The translations under genes were made by a program, and so were the position numbers. A stretch of 62,339 nt of DNA from NCBI GenBank assembly GCA_902635895.1, contig CACPPV010000007.1:1-62339 (forward strand). Direction: 5' to 3'. Under the pieces are notes generated by a model. That model saw nothing but the letters and a program-made list of their open reading frames with translations. It had not been told where the DNA came from and searched no databases. Source of the DNA: an uncultured Bacteroidota bacterium (GTDB lineage: Bacteria > Bacteroidota > Bacteroidia > Flavobacteriales > Flavobacteriaceae). Below, piece by piece: positions 17,987-26,848 of this stretch (the first letter of the stretch is position 1; every line of letters begins with the position of its first letter).

Positions 17987-18439
17987 ATGAGTAAAGAAAA
18001 GAAAATAAATATTGATAAAAATAGATTTAAAACACCTGAGGGATATTTTGAAAATATTTCTTTAAATAACCTATTGTTATCTAATAAAAATAATTTTAAA
18101 ACTCCATTAAACTATTTTGAAAATATAAATTTTGACTTTTCTAATCAAAAAACAAAATCAAAAAGATTTCTGATTAAAAATATAGTTTACAGTGGAATTG
18201 CCGCAATATTTATCTTTGGAATTGTTTCAGATTTTTACTTTACAGATTCAGATAATTTTACAGAAGATGAAATAATTTCCTATTTAAATTACGATTTCAT
18301 TGATCAGTTTATCTCAGAATATTCAGAATGGTTTGATGAAACGAAAATTGAAATTAATCCTGAAATTCTAACAGAAAATGAATACGAATATTTTATTGAA
18401 ACCAACTTCAACAATGATGATTATATAATATTTGAATAA
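17987..18439 (+). CDS. Putative membrane-bound regulator of the adjacent ECF sigma factor
   Basis: The 150-residue protein has two copies of an aromatic motif in its cytoplasmic N-terminal part: FKTPEGYFENI (about residues 13-23) and FKTPLNYFENI (about 38-48). One membrane segment follows (about 57-75), then a very acidic C-terminal part. Such FxxPxxYF motifs occur repeatedly in small proteins after sigma genes in Bacteroidota. The topology (cytoplasmic motif, one TM, outer tail) is that of an anti-sigma factor, though no zinc-binding anti-sigma domain is visible. The function is inferred from context only. Confidence 0.6.
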   Translation: MSKEKKINIDKNRFKTPEGYFENISLNNLLLSNKNNFKTPLNYFENINFDFSNQKTKSKRFLIKNIVYSGIAAIFIFGIVSDFYFTDSDNFTEDEIISYLNYDFIDQFISEYSEWFDETKIEINPEILTENEYEYFIETNFNNDDYIIFE

Positions 18440-18441
18440 TT

Positions 18442-18897
18442 ATGAAAAAAATAATTTTATCCATATCGTTAATTATAGCATTTAATATGTCCAATGCTCA
18501 AAGTCAAAGAGTTAACTCAGAAAAAATAGATGCATATAAAAAAATTTATTTAACTGAAAAATTAAATCTTGATCAAAAAAATGAGTCAAAATTTTGGGAA
18601 GTTTATGATATTTATCAAGAAAACCTAAAGGATAATTATAGAAAAAGGAGATTAAAATATAGAACTATTAATTTAGATAGCAGTAATTTTACTGATGAAG
18701 AATACGAACAATACATCAATGATTTTTTAGATTATGAAAAAAAGAAAATTGATTTAAGAGCTAAATTAATTGTTGATCTTAAAGAATTCATGTCGTTAAA
18801 GAAAACCAGTTATTTATTTAGACTTGAGGATGATTTTAGGCGAGAAATGATGGATAAATTAAGAGCAAACAGAAAAAATAATAAGATCAAAAAATAA
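18442..18897 (+). CDS. Small secreted protein, 'sensor of ECF-type sigma factor' type
   Basis: The 151-residue protein has a signal peptide (MKKIILSISLIIAFNMSNAQ). The rest is a highly charged helical mature part: YLTEKLNLDQKNESKFWEVY, then FLDYEKKKIDLRAKLIVDLKEFMSLKKTSYLFRLEDDFRREM. The pattern of a conserved KLNL-x-x-x-x-x-x-KFW-x-x-Y segment followed by long helices resembles periplasmic Spy/CpxP-like proteins that flavobacterial annotations call sensors of ECF sigma factors. It starts 2 nt after the membrane protein gene, so it completes a three-gene signalling operon. The ligand is unknown. Confidence 0.65.
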   Translation: MKKIILSISLIIAFNMSNAQSQRVNSEKIDAYKKIYLTEKLNLDQKNESKFWEVYDIYQENLKDNYRKRRLKYRTINLDSSNFTDEEYEQYINDFLDYEKKKIDLRAKLIVDLKEFMSLKKTSYLFRLEDDFRREMMDKLRANRKNNKIKK

Positions 18898-18943
18898 ATT
18901 TAAGTTTTATTATTTCTTTTCTAAAATGATCTAGTTTTAAAAC

Positions 18944-18951
18944 TATATTTG
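18944..18951 (+). promoter_or_regulatory. Bacteroidota -7 box (TATATTTG)
   Basis: TATATTTG followed by CGC matches the extended consensus TAnnTTTGC. It ends 14 nt before the ATG at 18966, predicting a 5' leader of only about 8-10 nt. Confidence 0.6.
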
Positions 18952-18965
18952 CGCAAAAGTTTTAA

Positions 18966-20177
18966 ATGCGTCTTCATAAAAATTTAGTGGTAGCAGTGAT
19001 CAAGATTCTTGATGGAACTTTTAATCAAAATTTCTATGCTGACAAAACCATAGAAAAAATCTTAAAATCAGATAAAAGATGGGGAAGTCGCGACAGAGGT
19101 TTTATTGCCGAAACAAGCTACGAAATTATCAGATGGAAAAGATTATACTCACAAATTTCTGAAACAAAAAGTCCATATAAATATGGAGAATTATGGAAAA
19201 TGTTTTCCGTTTGGGCTGTACTAAAAGGAATTCAACTTCCCAATTGGAAAGAATTTGAAAATACACCTGCAAGAAGAATTAAAGGAAAATTTGATTCACT
19301 AGTGAAAATCAGAAAGTTTAGAGAGTCCATTCCTGATTGGCTTGACAAAACTGGTTGTGACGAACTTGGAGAAAATAGATGGACAAGCGAATTGTCAGCT
19401 TTAAACAAGAAAGCAAACGTTATTATTAGAGCAAATTCATTAAAAATAAATGTAAATGATTTAAGAAAAGAACTCCTAAAAGAAGATATTCAAGTGGAAA
19501 AAATTAATGGGTTTTCAGAAGCATTAAAACTTAGAGAAAGAAAAAATCTATTTAAAACTAAGGCATTTCAAAATGGCTATTTTGAACTTCAAGATGCATC
19601 CTCACAATTAGTTGCTCCTTTTCTAAAAGCTGAAAAAGGAATGAAAATATGTGATGTTTGTGCTGGGGCTGGAGGAAAAACATTGCATTTATCAGCAATC
19701 ACTGAAAACAAAGGACAAATAATTGCAATGGACATCTTCAAAAATAAATTATTTGAACTCAAAAGAAGAGCAAAAAGAAACAATGCATTTAACATTGAAA
19801 CTAGATTAATTGAAAATAATAAAAGTATCAAAAGGTTACATGGAAAAATTGATAGACTTCTTATCGATGCTCCATGTAGTGGTTTAGGTGTTCTAAGAAG
19901 AAATCCTGACTCAAAATGGAAGCTTTCTCAAAATTTTTTAGACAAAATCAAAGATACTCAACAAGAAATTTTAAAAAGGTATAGTCCAATGCTAAAAGAA
20001 AATGGAAAGTTAGTTTACGCTACTTGTTCTATTTTGCCCTCAGAAAACGAACTTCAAATAAAGAGGTTTTTAAAAACCGAACAAGGAAAAAAATTTAAAG
20101 TTGAAGATGAAAAAAAAATAAGTCCAGCTCAATCAGGTTTTGATGGATTTTATATGGCAAGATTAAGCTTTAAATAA
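18966..20177 (+). CDS. RsmB/NOP family rRNA (cytosine-C5) methyltransferase
   Basis: The enzyme uses SAM to methylate C5 of a cytosine in rRNA; the nearest E. coli relative is RsmB (C967 of 16S rRNA). The SAM-binding motif I is DVCAGAGGKTLHLSA (about residues 228-242). The two catalytic cysteines of this class are in DAPCSGLGVLRRNP (about 300) and YATCSILPSENE (about 352). The N-terminal part is a NusB-like helical domain. The 403-residue length fits. The exact target base is assigned by homology only. It has its own promoter. Confidence 0.88.
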   Translation: MRLHKNLVVAVIKILDGTFNQNFYADKTIEKILKSDKRWGSRDRGFIAETSYEIIRWKRLYSQISETKSPYKYGELWKMFSVWAVLKGIQLPNWKEFENTPARRIKGKFDSLVKIRKFRESIPDWLDKTGCDELGENRWTSELSALNKKANVIIRANSLKINVNDLRKELLKEDIQVEKINGFSEALKLRERKNLFKTKAFQNGYFELQDASSQLVAPFLKAEKGMKICDVCAGAGGKTLHLSAITENKGQIIAMDIFKNKLFELKRRAKRNNAFNIETRLIENNKSIKRLHGKIDRLLIDAPCSGLGVLRRNPDSKWKLSQNFLDKIKDTQQEILKRYSPMLKENGKLVYATCSILPSENELQIKRFLKTEQGKKFKVEDEKKISPAQSGFDGFYMARLSFK

Positions 20178-20249
20178 TGCTGTTAATAAGTAGTTAAAAA
20201 TCGTTATTTAAATTTCATATTTATTCAATTCATTCTCCTTTTTTTCTTA

Positions 20250-20257
20250 TATTTTTG
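20250..20257 (+). promoter_or_regulatory. Bacteroidota -7 box (TATTTTTG) for purL
   Basis: TATTTTTG matches TAnnTTTG and ends 26 nt before the purL ATG. The remainder of the 106-nt spacer is AT-rich with no hairpin or riboswitch-like structure that I can see. Confidence 0.45.
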
Positions 20258-20283
20258 AAACTTACTTTTAACAACTTCCATTA

Positions 20284-23200
20284 ATGGTTCTTTTTTTTAA
20301 AGATGAATTTAACGTAGTTTTTGCAGTTGATTCAACCAAACTATTTTCCAAAGAGGATATTAAAAAATTAGAGTGGCTTTTCAAAGCCAAAAAATTAGAA
20401 ACAAATACTATTGATTCAACTTTCATAGGTCCAAAAAAAACTATGGTTTCTCCATGGAGTACTAATGCAGTAGAAATAACTCAAAACATGGCTATTTCAG
20501 GAATTGTAAGGATTGAAAAATTTGTCTTAAAAAAATCATCAAATGGAAATCATGATCCAATGATTTTCGAAGAATATAAAGCCTTGGATCAAAATTTATT
20601 TAATATTTCCGTAAAGCCACAACCCATTTTAAAAATTGATAATATCTCAGAGTATAATGATAAAGAAGGGTTAGCTTTGAACCCTGAAGAAATTAATTAT
20701 CTTGAAGACTTATCAATTAAATTAAATAGAAAATTGACAGACAGTGAAGTTTTTGGATTTTCTCAAGTTAATTCTGAACATTGTCGACACAAGATTTTTA
20801 ATGGCAAGTTTATAATTGATGGAACTGAAAAAAAAGATTCACTTTTTAAACTCATAAAAAAAACTTCAAAACTTAATCCCAATGAAATTGTTTCGGCTTA
20901 TAAAGACAATGTAGCATTTGTAAAAGGACCAAGTGTTGAACAATTTGCTCCCACTCATGGAGATTTACCATCATTTTTTGAAAAAACAACTTTTAAGTCT
21001 GTTGTTTCTTTGAAAGCAGAAACACATAACTTTCCTACTACTGTTGAGCCATTTAACGGAGCAGCAACAGGATCTGGTGGTGAGATTAGAGACAGATTAG
21101 CCGGTGGAAAAGGATCTCTTCCTCTAGCTGGAACAGCTGTCTACATGACCTCTTATCCAAGATTTGAAAACGACAGAAAATTAATAACAAAAGAAAGAAA
21201 TTGGCTTTATCAAAGTCCAGTTGATATTTTAATCAAAGCATCTAATGGGGCTTCTGATTTTGGAAATAAATTTGGACAACCGTTAATTTCAGGTTCTGTC
21301 TTAACATTTGAACATGAAGAAAATAACAAAACTTTAGGTTTTGATAAAGTTATTATGCTTGCCGGAGGAATTGGTTATGGAAAAGATAATCAAAGTCTAA
21401 AAAGTAAACCTAAAGAAGGAGATGTAATTGTAATTCTTGGTGGAGACAACTACAGAATTGGAATGGGAGGTGCAGCTGTATCTTCAACCGAAACAGGTAA
21501 ATACAGCTCTGGTATTGAACTTAATGCAGTACAAAGATCAAATCCAGAAATGCAAAAAAGAGTAGCTAATGCTATTAGAGCCTTTGTTGAATCTGAAAAT
21601 AACTCTATTGTATCAATACATGACCATGGAGCTGGAGGGCATCTTAACTGTCTTTCTGAACTAGTTGAAGAAACGGGTGGAATCATCAACTTAGACAAGT
21701 TACCAGTTGGAGACAAAACACTGTCTTTCAAAGAAATTATTGGAAATGAATCTCAAGAAAGAATGGGATTAATTATTCCCAAAAATAAATTTTTAAAACT
21801 CAAAACTATTGCTGAGAGAGAAAAAGCACCATGTTACAAGGTTGGTATAATAAAAGAAAATGGAAAATTTATAATTAAATCTGAAAACAACAATGCATTA
21901 CCAATAGATCTATCACTGTCTGATTTTTTTGGAAGCTCTCCAACCACTGTAATGAGAGACAGTTCAGTTAAAACTAAATTTTCTGACAAGAAATATGAAA
22001 TAAAAAATTTAGAAAATTATTTAAAAGATGTATTGTCTTTGGAGTCAGTTGCATGTAAAGACTGGTTAACTAATAAAGTTGACCGATGTGTTACTGGAAA
22101 AGTTGCTAAACAACAATGTGTTGGATCACTACAACTCCCTTTAAACAATTGTGGTGTAATGGCTTTAGATTACAGTAATTTAAATGGAGTAGCTACCTCA
22201 ATTGGTCATTCACCTTTATGTTCATTAATAGATCCTGCTGCAGGTTCAAGAATTGCTATTGGTAAAGCACTAACTAATATAATATGGGCTCCATTAGAAA
22301 ATAGCCTTGAATCTGTTACTCTTTCGGCAAACTGGATGTGGCCATGCAATAATAAGGGTGAGGATGCTAGGCTTTACAAGGCTGTTCAATCTTGTTCTGA
22401 TTTTGCAATAGGACTGGGAATAAATATCCCAACGGGAAAAGATTCATTATCAATGAAACAAAAATACGTTGATAAAGAAGTTTTGTCACCTGGAACAGTA
22501 ATTATTTCATCTGCGGCTAATTGTAATGATATAACGAGCATTATTGAACCTCAATTTAAATTCAATAATGATAATATTTACTATATCAACCTGTCTGAAA
22601 ATAATTTTAATTTGGGTGGATCTGCATTTGGCCAAACTCTTGGTTTCATTGGTTCATCTACAATTGACTCAGCTGACCCAAGTTATTTCAAGAAAACTTT
22701 TAATGTTTTTCAAAAATTGATTAAATATAATTTAATAAGCTCAGGACACGATATTAGTTCTGGAGGTCTAATAACCACATTACTTGAAATGTGCTTCTCA
22801 AATAATAACATTGGGGCTGACATTGATCTTGATTTATTTAAAGAAAAAGATCTGATAAAACTATTGTTTAGTGAAAGTTTAGGTTTAGTTTTTCAAGGAA
22901 AAAAAGAAGTCGAAAATATTTTAGATGAAAATGAAATAAGTTTTATTAGAATTGGAAAGACAAAAGAATCTGGTTCTCTGACCTTGTCAAATAAGTACAA
23001 AGATTTAAATTTTAACATAGAGTATTATAGAGATTTATGGTATAAAAAATCTTTTCAGTTAGATTCGATTCAAAGTGGAAAAATTAAAGCTAAAGAACGA
23101 TTTGATAATTATAAAAAACAACCTCTAAAATATATTTTTCCAAAAAGTTTTAACGGACTAAATAAATTTAAATCAAAAAAAATAAAAGCCGCTGTAATTA

Positions 23201-23928
23201 GAGAAAAAGGAAGTAATTCTGAAAGAGAGATGGCATTTGCAATGGACTTAGCTGGTTTTCAAGTTAAAGACGTTCACATGACAGATTTAATTTCTGGAAG
23301 AGAAAGTCTTGATGATATCAATTTTATAGTTGCAGTTGGCGGATTTTCTAACTCTGATGTCTTAGGATCAGCCAAAGGTTGGGCAGGTTCATTTTTGTAT
23401 AATGAAAAAGCAAAGTCAAGTTTGATGAATTTTTACAAACGAGAAGATACTTTATCTTTAGGAGTTTGCAATGGATGTCAATTGTTTATTGAGCTTGGTC
23501 TACTTCATCCTGAACATGAAAAAAAACCAAAAATGGATCATAACGATTCCAAAAAATTCGAATGTGTCTTCACATCAGTTGAAATACAGACCAACGATTC
23601 TATAATGTTTAAAAATCTTTCAGGTTCAAAACTTGGTATTTGGTCTGCTCATGGTGAAGGAAAATTTATATTACCTTATTCAGAAAATAATTACAATATT
23701 ATCGGTAAATATGGATACAAATCCTACCCTGCCAATCCAAATGGATCTGACTACAATACTGCTATAATTAGTAGTAAAAATGGAAGACATATTGCCATGA
23801 TGCCTCACCTTGAGAGATCAACTTTTCCTTGGAATTGGCCTTACTACCCTGAAAATAGGAACGATAAAATATCTCCTTGGGTAATGGCTTTTGAAAATGC
23901 CTACAACTGGTTAAATTCTAAAGTCTAA
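20284..23928 (+). CDS. purL: Phosphoribosylformylglycinamidine synthase (large, single-chain PurL)
   Basis: PurL converts FGAR, glutamine and ATP to FGAM in step four of purine synthesis. This is the large single-chain form (1214 residues). It has an N-terminal PurS-like segment, then the ATP-binding FGAM synthase core with QVNSEHCRHKIFNGKF, LKAETHNFPTTVEPF and ATGSGGEIRD, then SIHDHGAGGHLNCLSELVEE. A C-terminal class-I glutaminase from about residue 965 carries the nucleophile in GVCNGCQLF (about 1060) and the His in MMPHLER. Its promoter spacing resembles that of purB, the other purine gene here, but no shared operator is evident. No frameshift is present in spite of several A-tracts. Confidence 0.96.
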   Translation: MVLFFKDEFNVVFAVDSTKLFSKEDIKKLEWLFKAKKLETNTIDSTFIGPKKTMVSPWSTNAVEITQNMAISGIVRIEKFVLKKSSNGNHDPMIFEEYKALDQNLFNISVKPQPILKIDNISEYNDKEGLALNPEEINYLEDLSIKLNRKLTDSEVFGFSQVNSEHCRHKIFNGKFIIDGTEKKDSLFKLIKKTSKLNPNEIVSAYKDNVAFVKGPSVEQFAPTHGDLPSFFEKTTFKSVVSLKAETHNFPTTVEPFNGAATGSGGEIRDRLAGGKGSLPLAGTAVYMTSYPRFENDRKLITKERNWLYQSPVDILIKASNGASDFGNKFGQPLISGSVLTFEHEENNKTLGFDKVIMLAGGIGYGKDNQSLKSKPKEGDVIVILGGDNYRIGMGGAAVSSTETGKYSSGIELNAVQRSNPEMQKRVANAIRAFVESENNSIVSIHDHGAGGHLNCLSELVEETGGIINLDKLPVGDKTLSFKEIIGNESQERMGLIIPKNKFLKLKTIAEREKAPCYKVGIIKENGKFIIKSENNNALPIDLSLSDFFGSSPTTVMRDSSVKTKFSDKKYEIKNLENYLKDVLSLESVACKDWLTNKVDRCVTGKVAKQQCVGSLQLPLNNCGVMALDYSNLNGVATSIGHSPLCSLIDPAAGSRIAIGKALTNIIWAPLENSLESVTLSANWMWPCNNKGEDARLYKAVQSCSDFAIGLGINIPTGKDSLSMKQKYVDKEVLSPGTVIISSAANCNDITSIIEPQFKFNNDNIYYINLSENNFNLGGSAFGQTLGFIGSSTIDSADPSYFKKTFNVFQKLIKYNLISSGHDISSGGLITTLLEMCFSNNNIGADIDLDLFKEKDLIKLLFSESLGLVFQGKKEVENILDENEISFIRIGKTKESGSLTLSNKYKDLNFNIEYYRDLWYKKSFQLDSIQSGKIKAKERFDNYKKQPLKYIFPKSFNGLNKFKSKKIKAAVIREKGSNSEREMAFAMDLAGFQVKDVHMTDLISGRESLDDINFIVAVGGFSNSDVLGSAKGWAGSFLYNEKAKSSLMNFYKREDTLSLGVCNGCQLFIELGLLHPEHEKKPKMDHNDSKKFECVFTSVEIQTNDSIMFKNLSGSKLGIWSAHGEGKFILPYSENNYNIIGKYGYKSYPANPNGSDYNTAIISSKNGRHIAMMPHLERSTFPWNWPYYPENRNDKISPWVMAFENAYNWLNSKV

Positions 23929-23938
23929 AAAAATCAAT

Positions 23939-23964
23939 AAAATACTATGCATGCATAGTATTTT
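23939..23964. promoter_or_regulatory. 26-bp perfect palindrome, probable MarR operator
   Basis: The half-site AAAATACTATGCA (23939-23951) is followed directly by its exact reverse complement. The palindrome occupies about -44 to -19 relative to the start site predicted by the -7 box at 23969-23976, so a bound dimer would block the -33 region. It stands immediately before a MarR-type regulator gene, which suggests autoregulation of the beta-oxidation operon. It can also fold as an 11-bp stem with a 4-nt loop followed by a T-rich stretch, so it may double as the purL terminator. Confidence 0.75.
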
Positions 23965-23968
23965 TTAT

Positions 23969-23976
23969 TAAATTTG
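23969..23976 (+). promoter_or_regulatory. Bacteroidota -7 box (TAAATTTG) for the marR-fad operon
   Basis: TAAATTTG matches TAnnTTTG. It ends 7 nt before the ATG at 23983, so the mRNA should have almost no leader. It overlaps the alternative TTG start at 23974, which is therefore unlikely to be used. Confidence 0.6.
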
Positions 23977-23982
23977 AGATCA

Positions 23983-24420
23983 ATGGAGAAAAAAACTATT
24001 GATCACTTAATGAGGTCCACATGGCAGGCAATTGCCAGAATGTATAATGAAGAAGCTTCAAAATACAACTCTACAATGGCAACTGGATTTGCACTATTAA
24101 GTATCGATCCAAAAAAAGGAACTCCTTCAACAGCACTCGGACCTAAAATGGGAATGGAAGCAACTAGCTTGTCTAGGACATTAAAAACATTGGAAGAAAA
24201 GAAATTGATAATTAGAAAACCAAATCCAAATGACGGAAGAAGTGTTCTAATTTACTTAACAGAAATGGGAAAAGTCAACAGAGATGCATCAAGAGTTGCT
24301 GTTTTAAAATTTAATCAAGCAATTAAAGATGAGATTGGTAATAAATCACTTGAAAATTTTTATGATACAATTGAAAAAATCAACAATTTAATTTCTAAGA
24401 AAAAAATTTTCAATTTTTAA
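23983..24420 (+). CDS. MarR family transcriptional regulator of beta-oxidation
   Basis: The protein (145 residues from ATG 23983) has the MarR winged helix-turn-helix: GTPSTALGPKMGMEATSLSRTLKTL forms the recognition helix and its support, and KKLIIRKPNPNDGRSVLIYLTEMGK is the wing with the family's D-x-R motif. It heads an operon of fatty-acid beta-oxidation genes and lies just after a 26-bp palindrome, so it is probably a repressor released by an acyl-CoA or fatty-acid ligand. Ligand identity is inference from context. Confidence 0.88.
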   Translation: MEKKTIDHLMRSTWQAIARMYNEEASKYNSTMATGFALLSIDPKKGTPSTALGPKMGMEATSLSRTLKTLEEKKLIIRKPNPNDGRSVLIYLTEMGKVNRDASRVAVLKFNQAIKDEIGNKSLENFYDTIEKINNLISKKKIFNF

Positions 24421-24439
24421 ATAACATAAAGTATTAATA

Positions 24440-26845
24440 ATGAAAAAAAATATTAAAAGTGTTGCGGTAATTGGATCTGGAGTTATGGGATCTGGAATTG
24501 CTTGTCATTTTGCTAATATTGGAATAAATGTTCTATTACTTGACATTGTTCCTAATGAACTTAACGAAAAAGAAAAAGAGCTTGGTTTATCACTAAGTGA
24601 TAAAAAAGTTAGAAATAGAATTGTTAGCGAAATGTTTCAAAGATGTGTAAAGTCAAAACCATCCCCTCTTTATCACAAAAACTTTGCTAACAGAATTGAG
24701 CTAGGAAATTTAAGTGACGATATTGAAAAAATAAGTAAAGTAAATTGGATTATAGAAGTTGTAACAGAAAAACTAAAGATAAAACAAATCGTTTTTGAAC
24801 AAATTGAAAAACACAGATCCCCTGGAACTCTAGTAACTTCTAACACATCTGGAATTCCAATCAAACAAATGAACGAGGGAAGATCCGAGGATTTTAAACA
24901 CAATTTTGCTGTTACTCATTTTTTTAATCCTCCAAGATATCTCAAATTATTTGAAGTAATACCTGGACCTGACTGTAAGCCAGAAATTATTGATTTTCTA
25001 CACGATTTTGGTGAAAGATTTCTTGGAAAAGATTTTGTATTAGCAAAAGATACCCCAGGTTTTATAGGAAACAGAATTGGAACATTTGCTATGGTCAATA
25101 TACTTAACAACGTTGAAAAACTAGATCTAAGTATTGAAGAAATAGATAATCTCACAGGTCCAATAATTGGAAGCCCAAAATCAGCAACATTTAGAACAAG
25201 TGATGTGGTTGGACTCGATACAACAGTTAATGTTGCTACAGGAATTTATGAAAATTGTCCTAAAGACGAATTTAGAGACACATTCAAACTCCCAGAATAT
25301 ATTCACAAAATGCTAGAGAATAATTGGCTTGGATCAAAAACTGATCAAGGTTTTTACAAAAGAATTAAAGATAAAAATGGAAAGTCAACCATTTTATCAC
25401 TTGATTTAAAAACACTTGAATATTCTCCAGTTAAAAAAGTTTCTTTTGAAACTGTAGGAAAAGCTAGAAAAATCAGTAAGGTGATTGACAGATTTCCTGT
25501 TTTAATTGAAGGAAATGATAAAGCAGGAGAGTTTTACAGGTTTAATTTTGGAACAATGTTCTCATACATACAAAACAAAATTCCAGAAATTTCAGATGAA
25601 CTTTATAGAATTGATGATGCTTTAAGAGCTGGATTTGGTTGGAAAAATGGACCTTTTCAAATTTGGGACTCAATTGGAATTAAAAAAGGAGTTGAAATAA
25701 TGGAAGTTTTAGATCACAAACCTGCTCCATGGATTTCAGAAATGGTTAAAAACAATCATAATAGTTTTTATAAAATCGAAAACGGAATAATCTATTATTA
25801 CGATTTAAAATCAAAATCATATATTAAAAAACCCGGCCAGGATTCTTTAATAATTTTGAACAATATTGAAAAAAAGAATATCATATGGGAAAATAAAGAT
25901 TCAATTATCAAAGATATTGGTGACGGCATAATAAATCTTGAATTCAGAACTAAAATGAATACTCTTGGACAAGGTGTTCTAATGGGAATTAATAAATCTG
26001 TTGACTTAGCTGAAAAAAACTATAAAGGAATTGTGATTGGAAATGAAGGTTCACATTTTTCAGCAGGCGCAAATTTGGGTGCGATTTTTATGGCATCTGC
26101 GGAGCAAGAATACGATGAAATAAACTTAGCTATAAAGTTTTTTCAAGACAGTATGATGAAGTTGAGGTATTCAAGCGTTCCTGTAATAGCCGCTCCACAT
26201 GGATTAACACTTGGTGGAGGTTGCGAGGTAACTATGCATTGTGATAAAGCTGTAGTTTATAGCGAAAGTTACATAGGTTTAGTTGAAGTTGGAGCAGGTC
26301 TTATTCCTGGCGGTGGAGGTTGTAAAGAAATGGCTTTAAGAGCTTCAAAAAAGTTTAGAAAAAATGATGTTGAATTAAATGTTCTTCAAGAATATTTTCT
26401 AAATATTGGAATGGCCAAAACATCAACATCTGCTCATGAGGCCATAGATTTAGGATATTTAGAACCAAATAACGATACCATAGTTATGAACAGAAACCAT
26501 CAAATATCAATAGCAAAAAAACATGCTATTTTGATGTCAGATTATGGTTATTTACCTCCATGTAAAGAAAAAAATATCAAAGTTTTAGGTAAACAAGCTT
26601 TGGGAATGTTTATGGTTGGTAGTGATACTATGAAAGCAGGAAAATACATTTCTGATCATGACAAAAAAATAGCAAATAAAATTGCTTACGTTATTAGTGG
26701 TGGTGACTTATCACAAGCCACATTTGTTGATGAACAATACCTTTTAGATCTTGAAAGAGAAGCTTTTCTTTCACTATGTTCTGAAAGAAAGACTCTAGAG
26801 AGAATTCAACACATACTAAAAACAGGTAAACCATTAAGAAATTAA
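24440..26845 (+). CDS. 3-hydroxyacyl-CoA dehydrogenase / enoyl-CoA hydratase fusion (FadN-like)
   Basis: The bifunctional enzyme (801 residues) hydrates enoyl-CoA and oxidises the 3-hydroxyacyl-CoA with NAD. The dehydrogenase comes first: a Rossmann motif VIGSGVMGSGIACHFANIG (residues 10-28), then DTPGFIGNRIG, and a second C-terminal dehydrogenase domain to about 430. The crotonase-fold hydratase is at the C-terminal side (about 490-700), with EGSHFSAGANLGA and APHGLTLGGGCEVTMHCD lining the oxyanion hole and active site. This order is the reverse of E. coli FadB/FadJ and like B. subtilis FadN. It starts 19 nt after marR. Confidence 0.9.
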   Translation: MKKNIKSVAVIGSGVMGSGIACHFANIGINVLLLDIVPNELNEKEKELGLSLSDKKVRNRIVSEMFQRCVKSKPSPLYHKNFANRIELGNLSDDIEKISKVNWIIEVVTEKLKIKQIVFEQIEKHRSPGTLVTSNTSGIPIKQMNEGRSEDFKHNFAVTHFFNPPRYLKLFEVIPGPDCKPEIIDFLHDFGERFLGKDFVLAKDTPGFIGNRIGTFAMVNILNNVEKLDLSIEEIDNLTGPIIGSPKSATFRTSDVVGLDTTVNVATGIYENCPKDEFRDTFKLPEYIHKMLENNWLGSKTDQGFYKRIKDKNGKSTILSLDLKTLEYSPVKKVSFETVGKARKISKVIDRFPVLIEGNDKAGEFYRFNFGTMFSYIQNKIPEISDELYRIDDALRAGFGWKNGPFQIWDSIGIKKGVEIMEVLDHKPAPWISEMVKNNHNSFYKIENGIIYYYDLKSKSYIKKPGQDSLIILNNIEKKNIIWENKDSIIKDIGDGIINLEFRTKMNTLGQGVLMGINKSVDLAEKNYKGIVIGNEGSHFSAGANLGAIFMASAEQEYDEINLAIKFFQDSMMKLRYSSVPVIAAPHGLTLGGGCEVTMHCDKAVVYSESYIGLVEVGAGLIPGGGGCKEMALRASKKFRKNDVELNVLQEYFLNIGMAKTSTSAHEAIDLGYLEPNNDTIVMNRNHQISIAKKHAILMSDYGYLPPCKEKNIKVLGKQALGMFMVGSDTMKAGKYISDHDKKIANKIAYVISGGDLSQATFVDEQYLLDLEREAFLSLCSERKTLERIQHILKTGKPLRN

Positions 26846-26848
26846 ATT

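Noticed and set aside
20178-20283. Possible purine riboswitch before purL
   Set aside because: The spacer shows no paired elements or conserved junction residues of a purine or PRPP riboswitch.
23974-23982. TTG start extending MarR by three residues
   Set aside because: It lies in the -7 box TAAATTTG, and the family N-terminus begins at ATG 23983.
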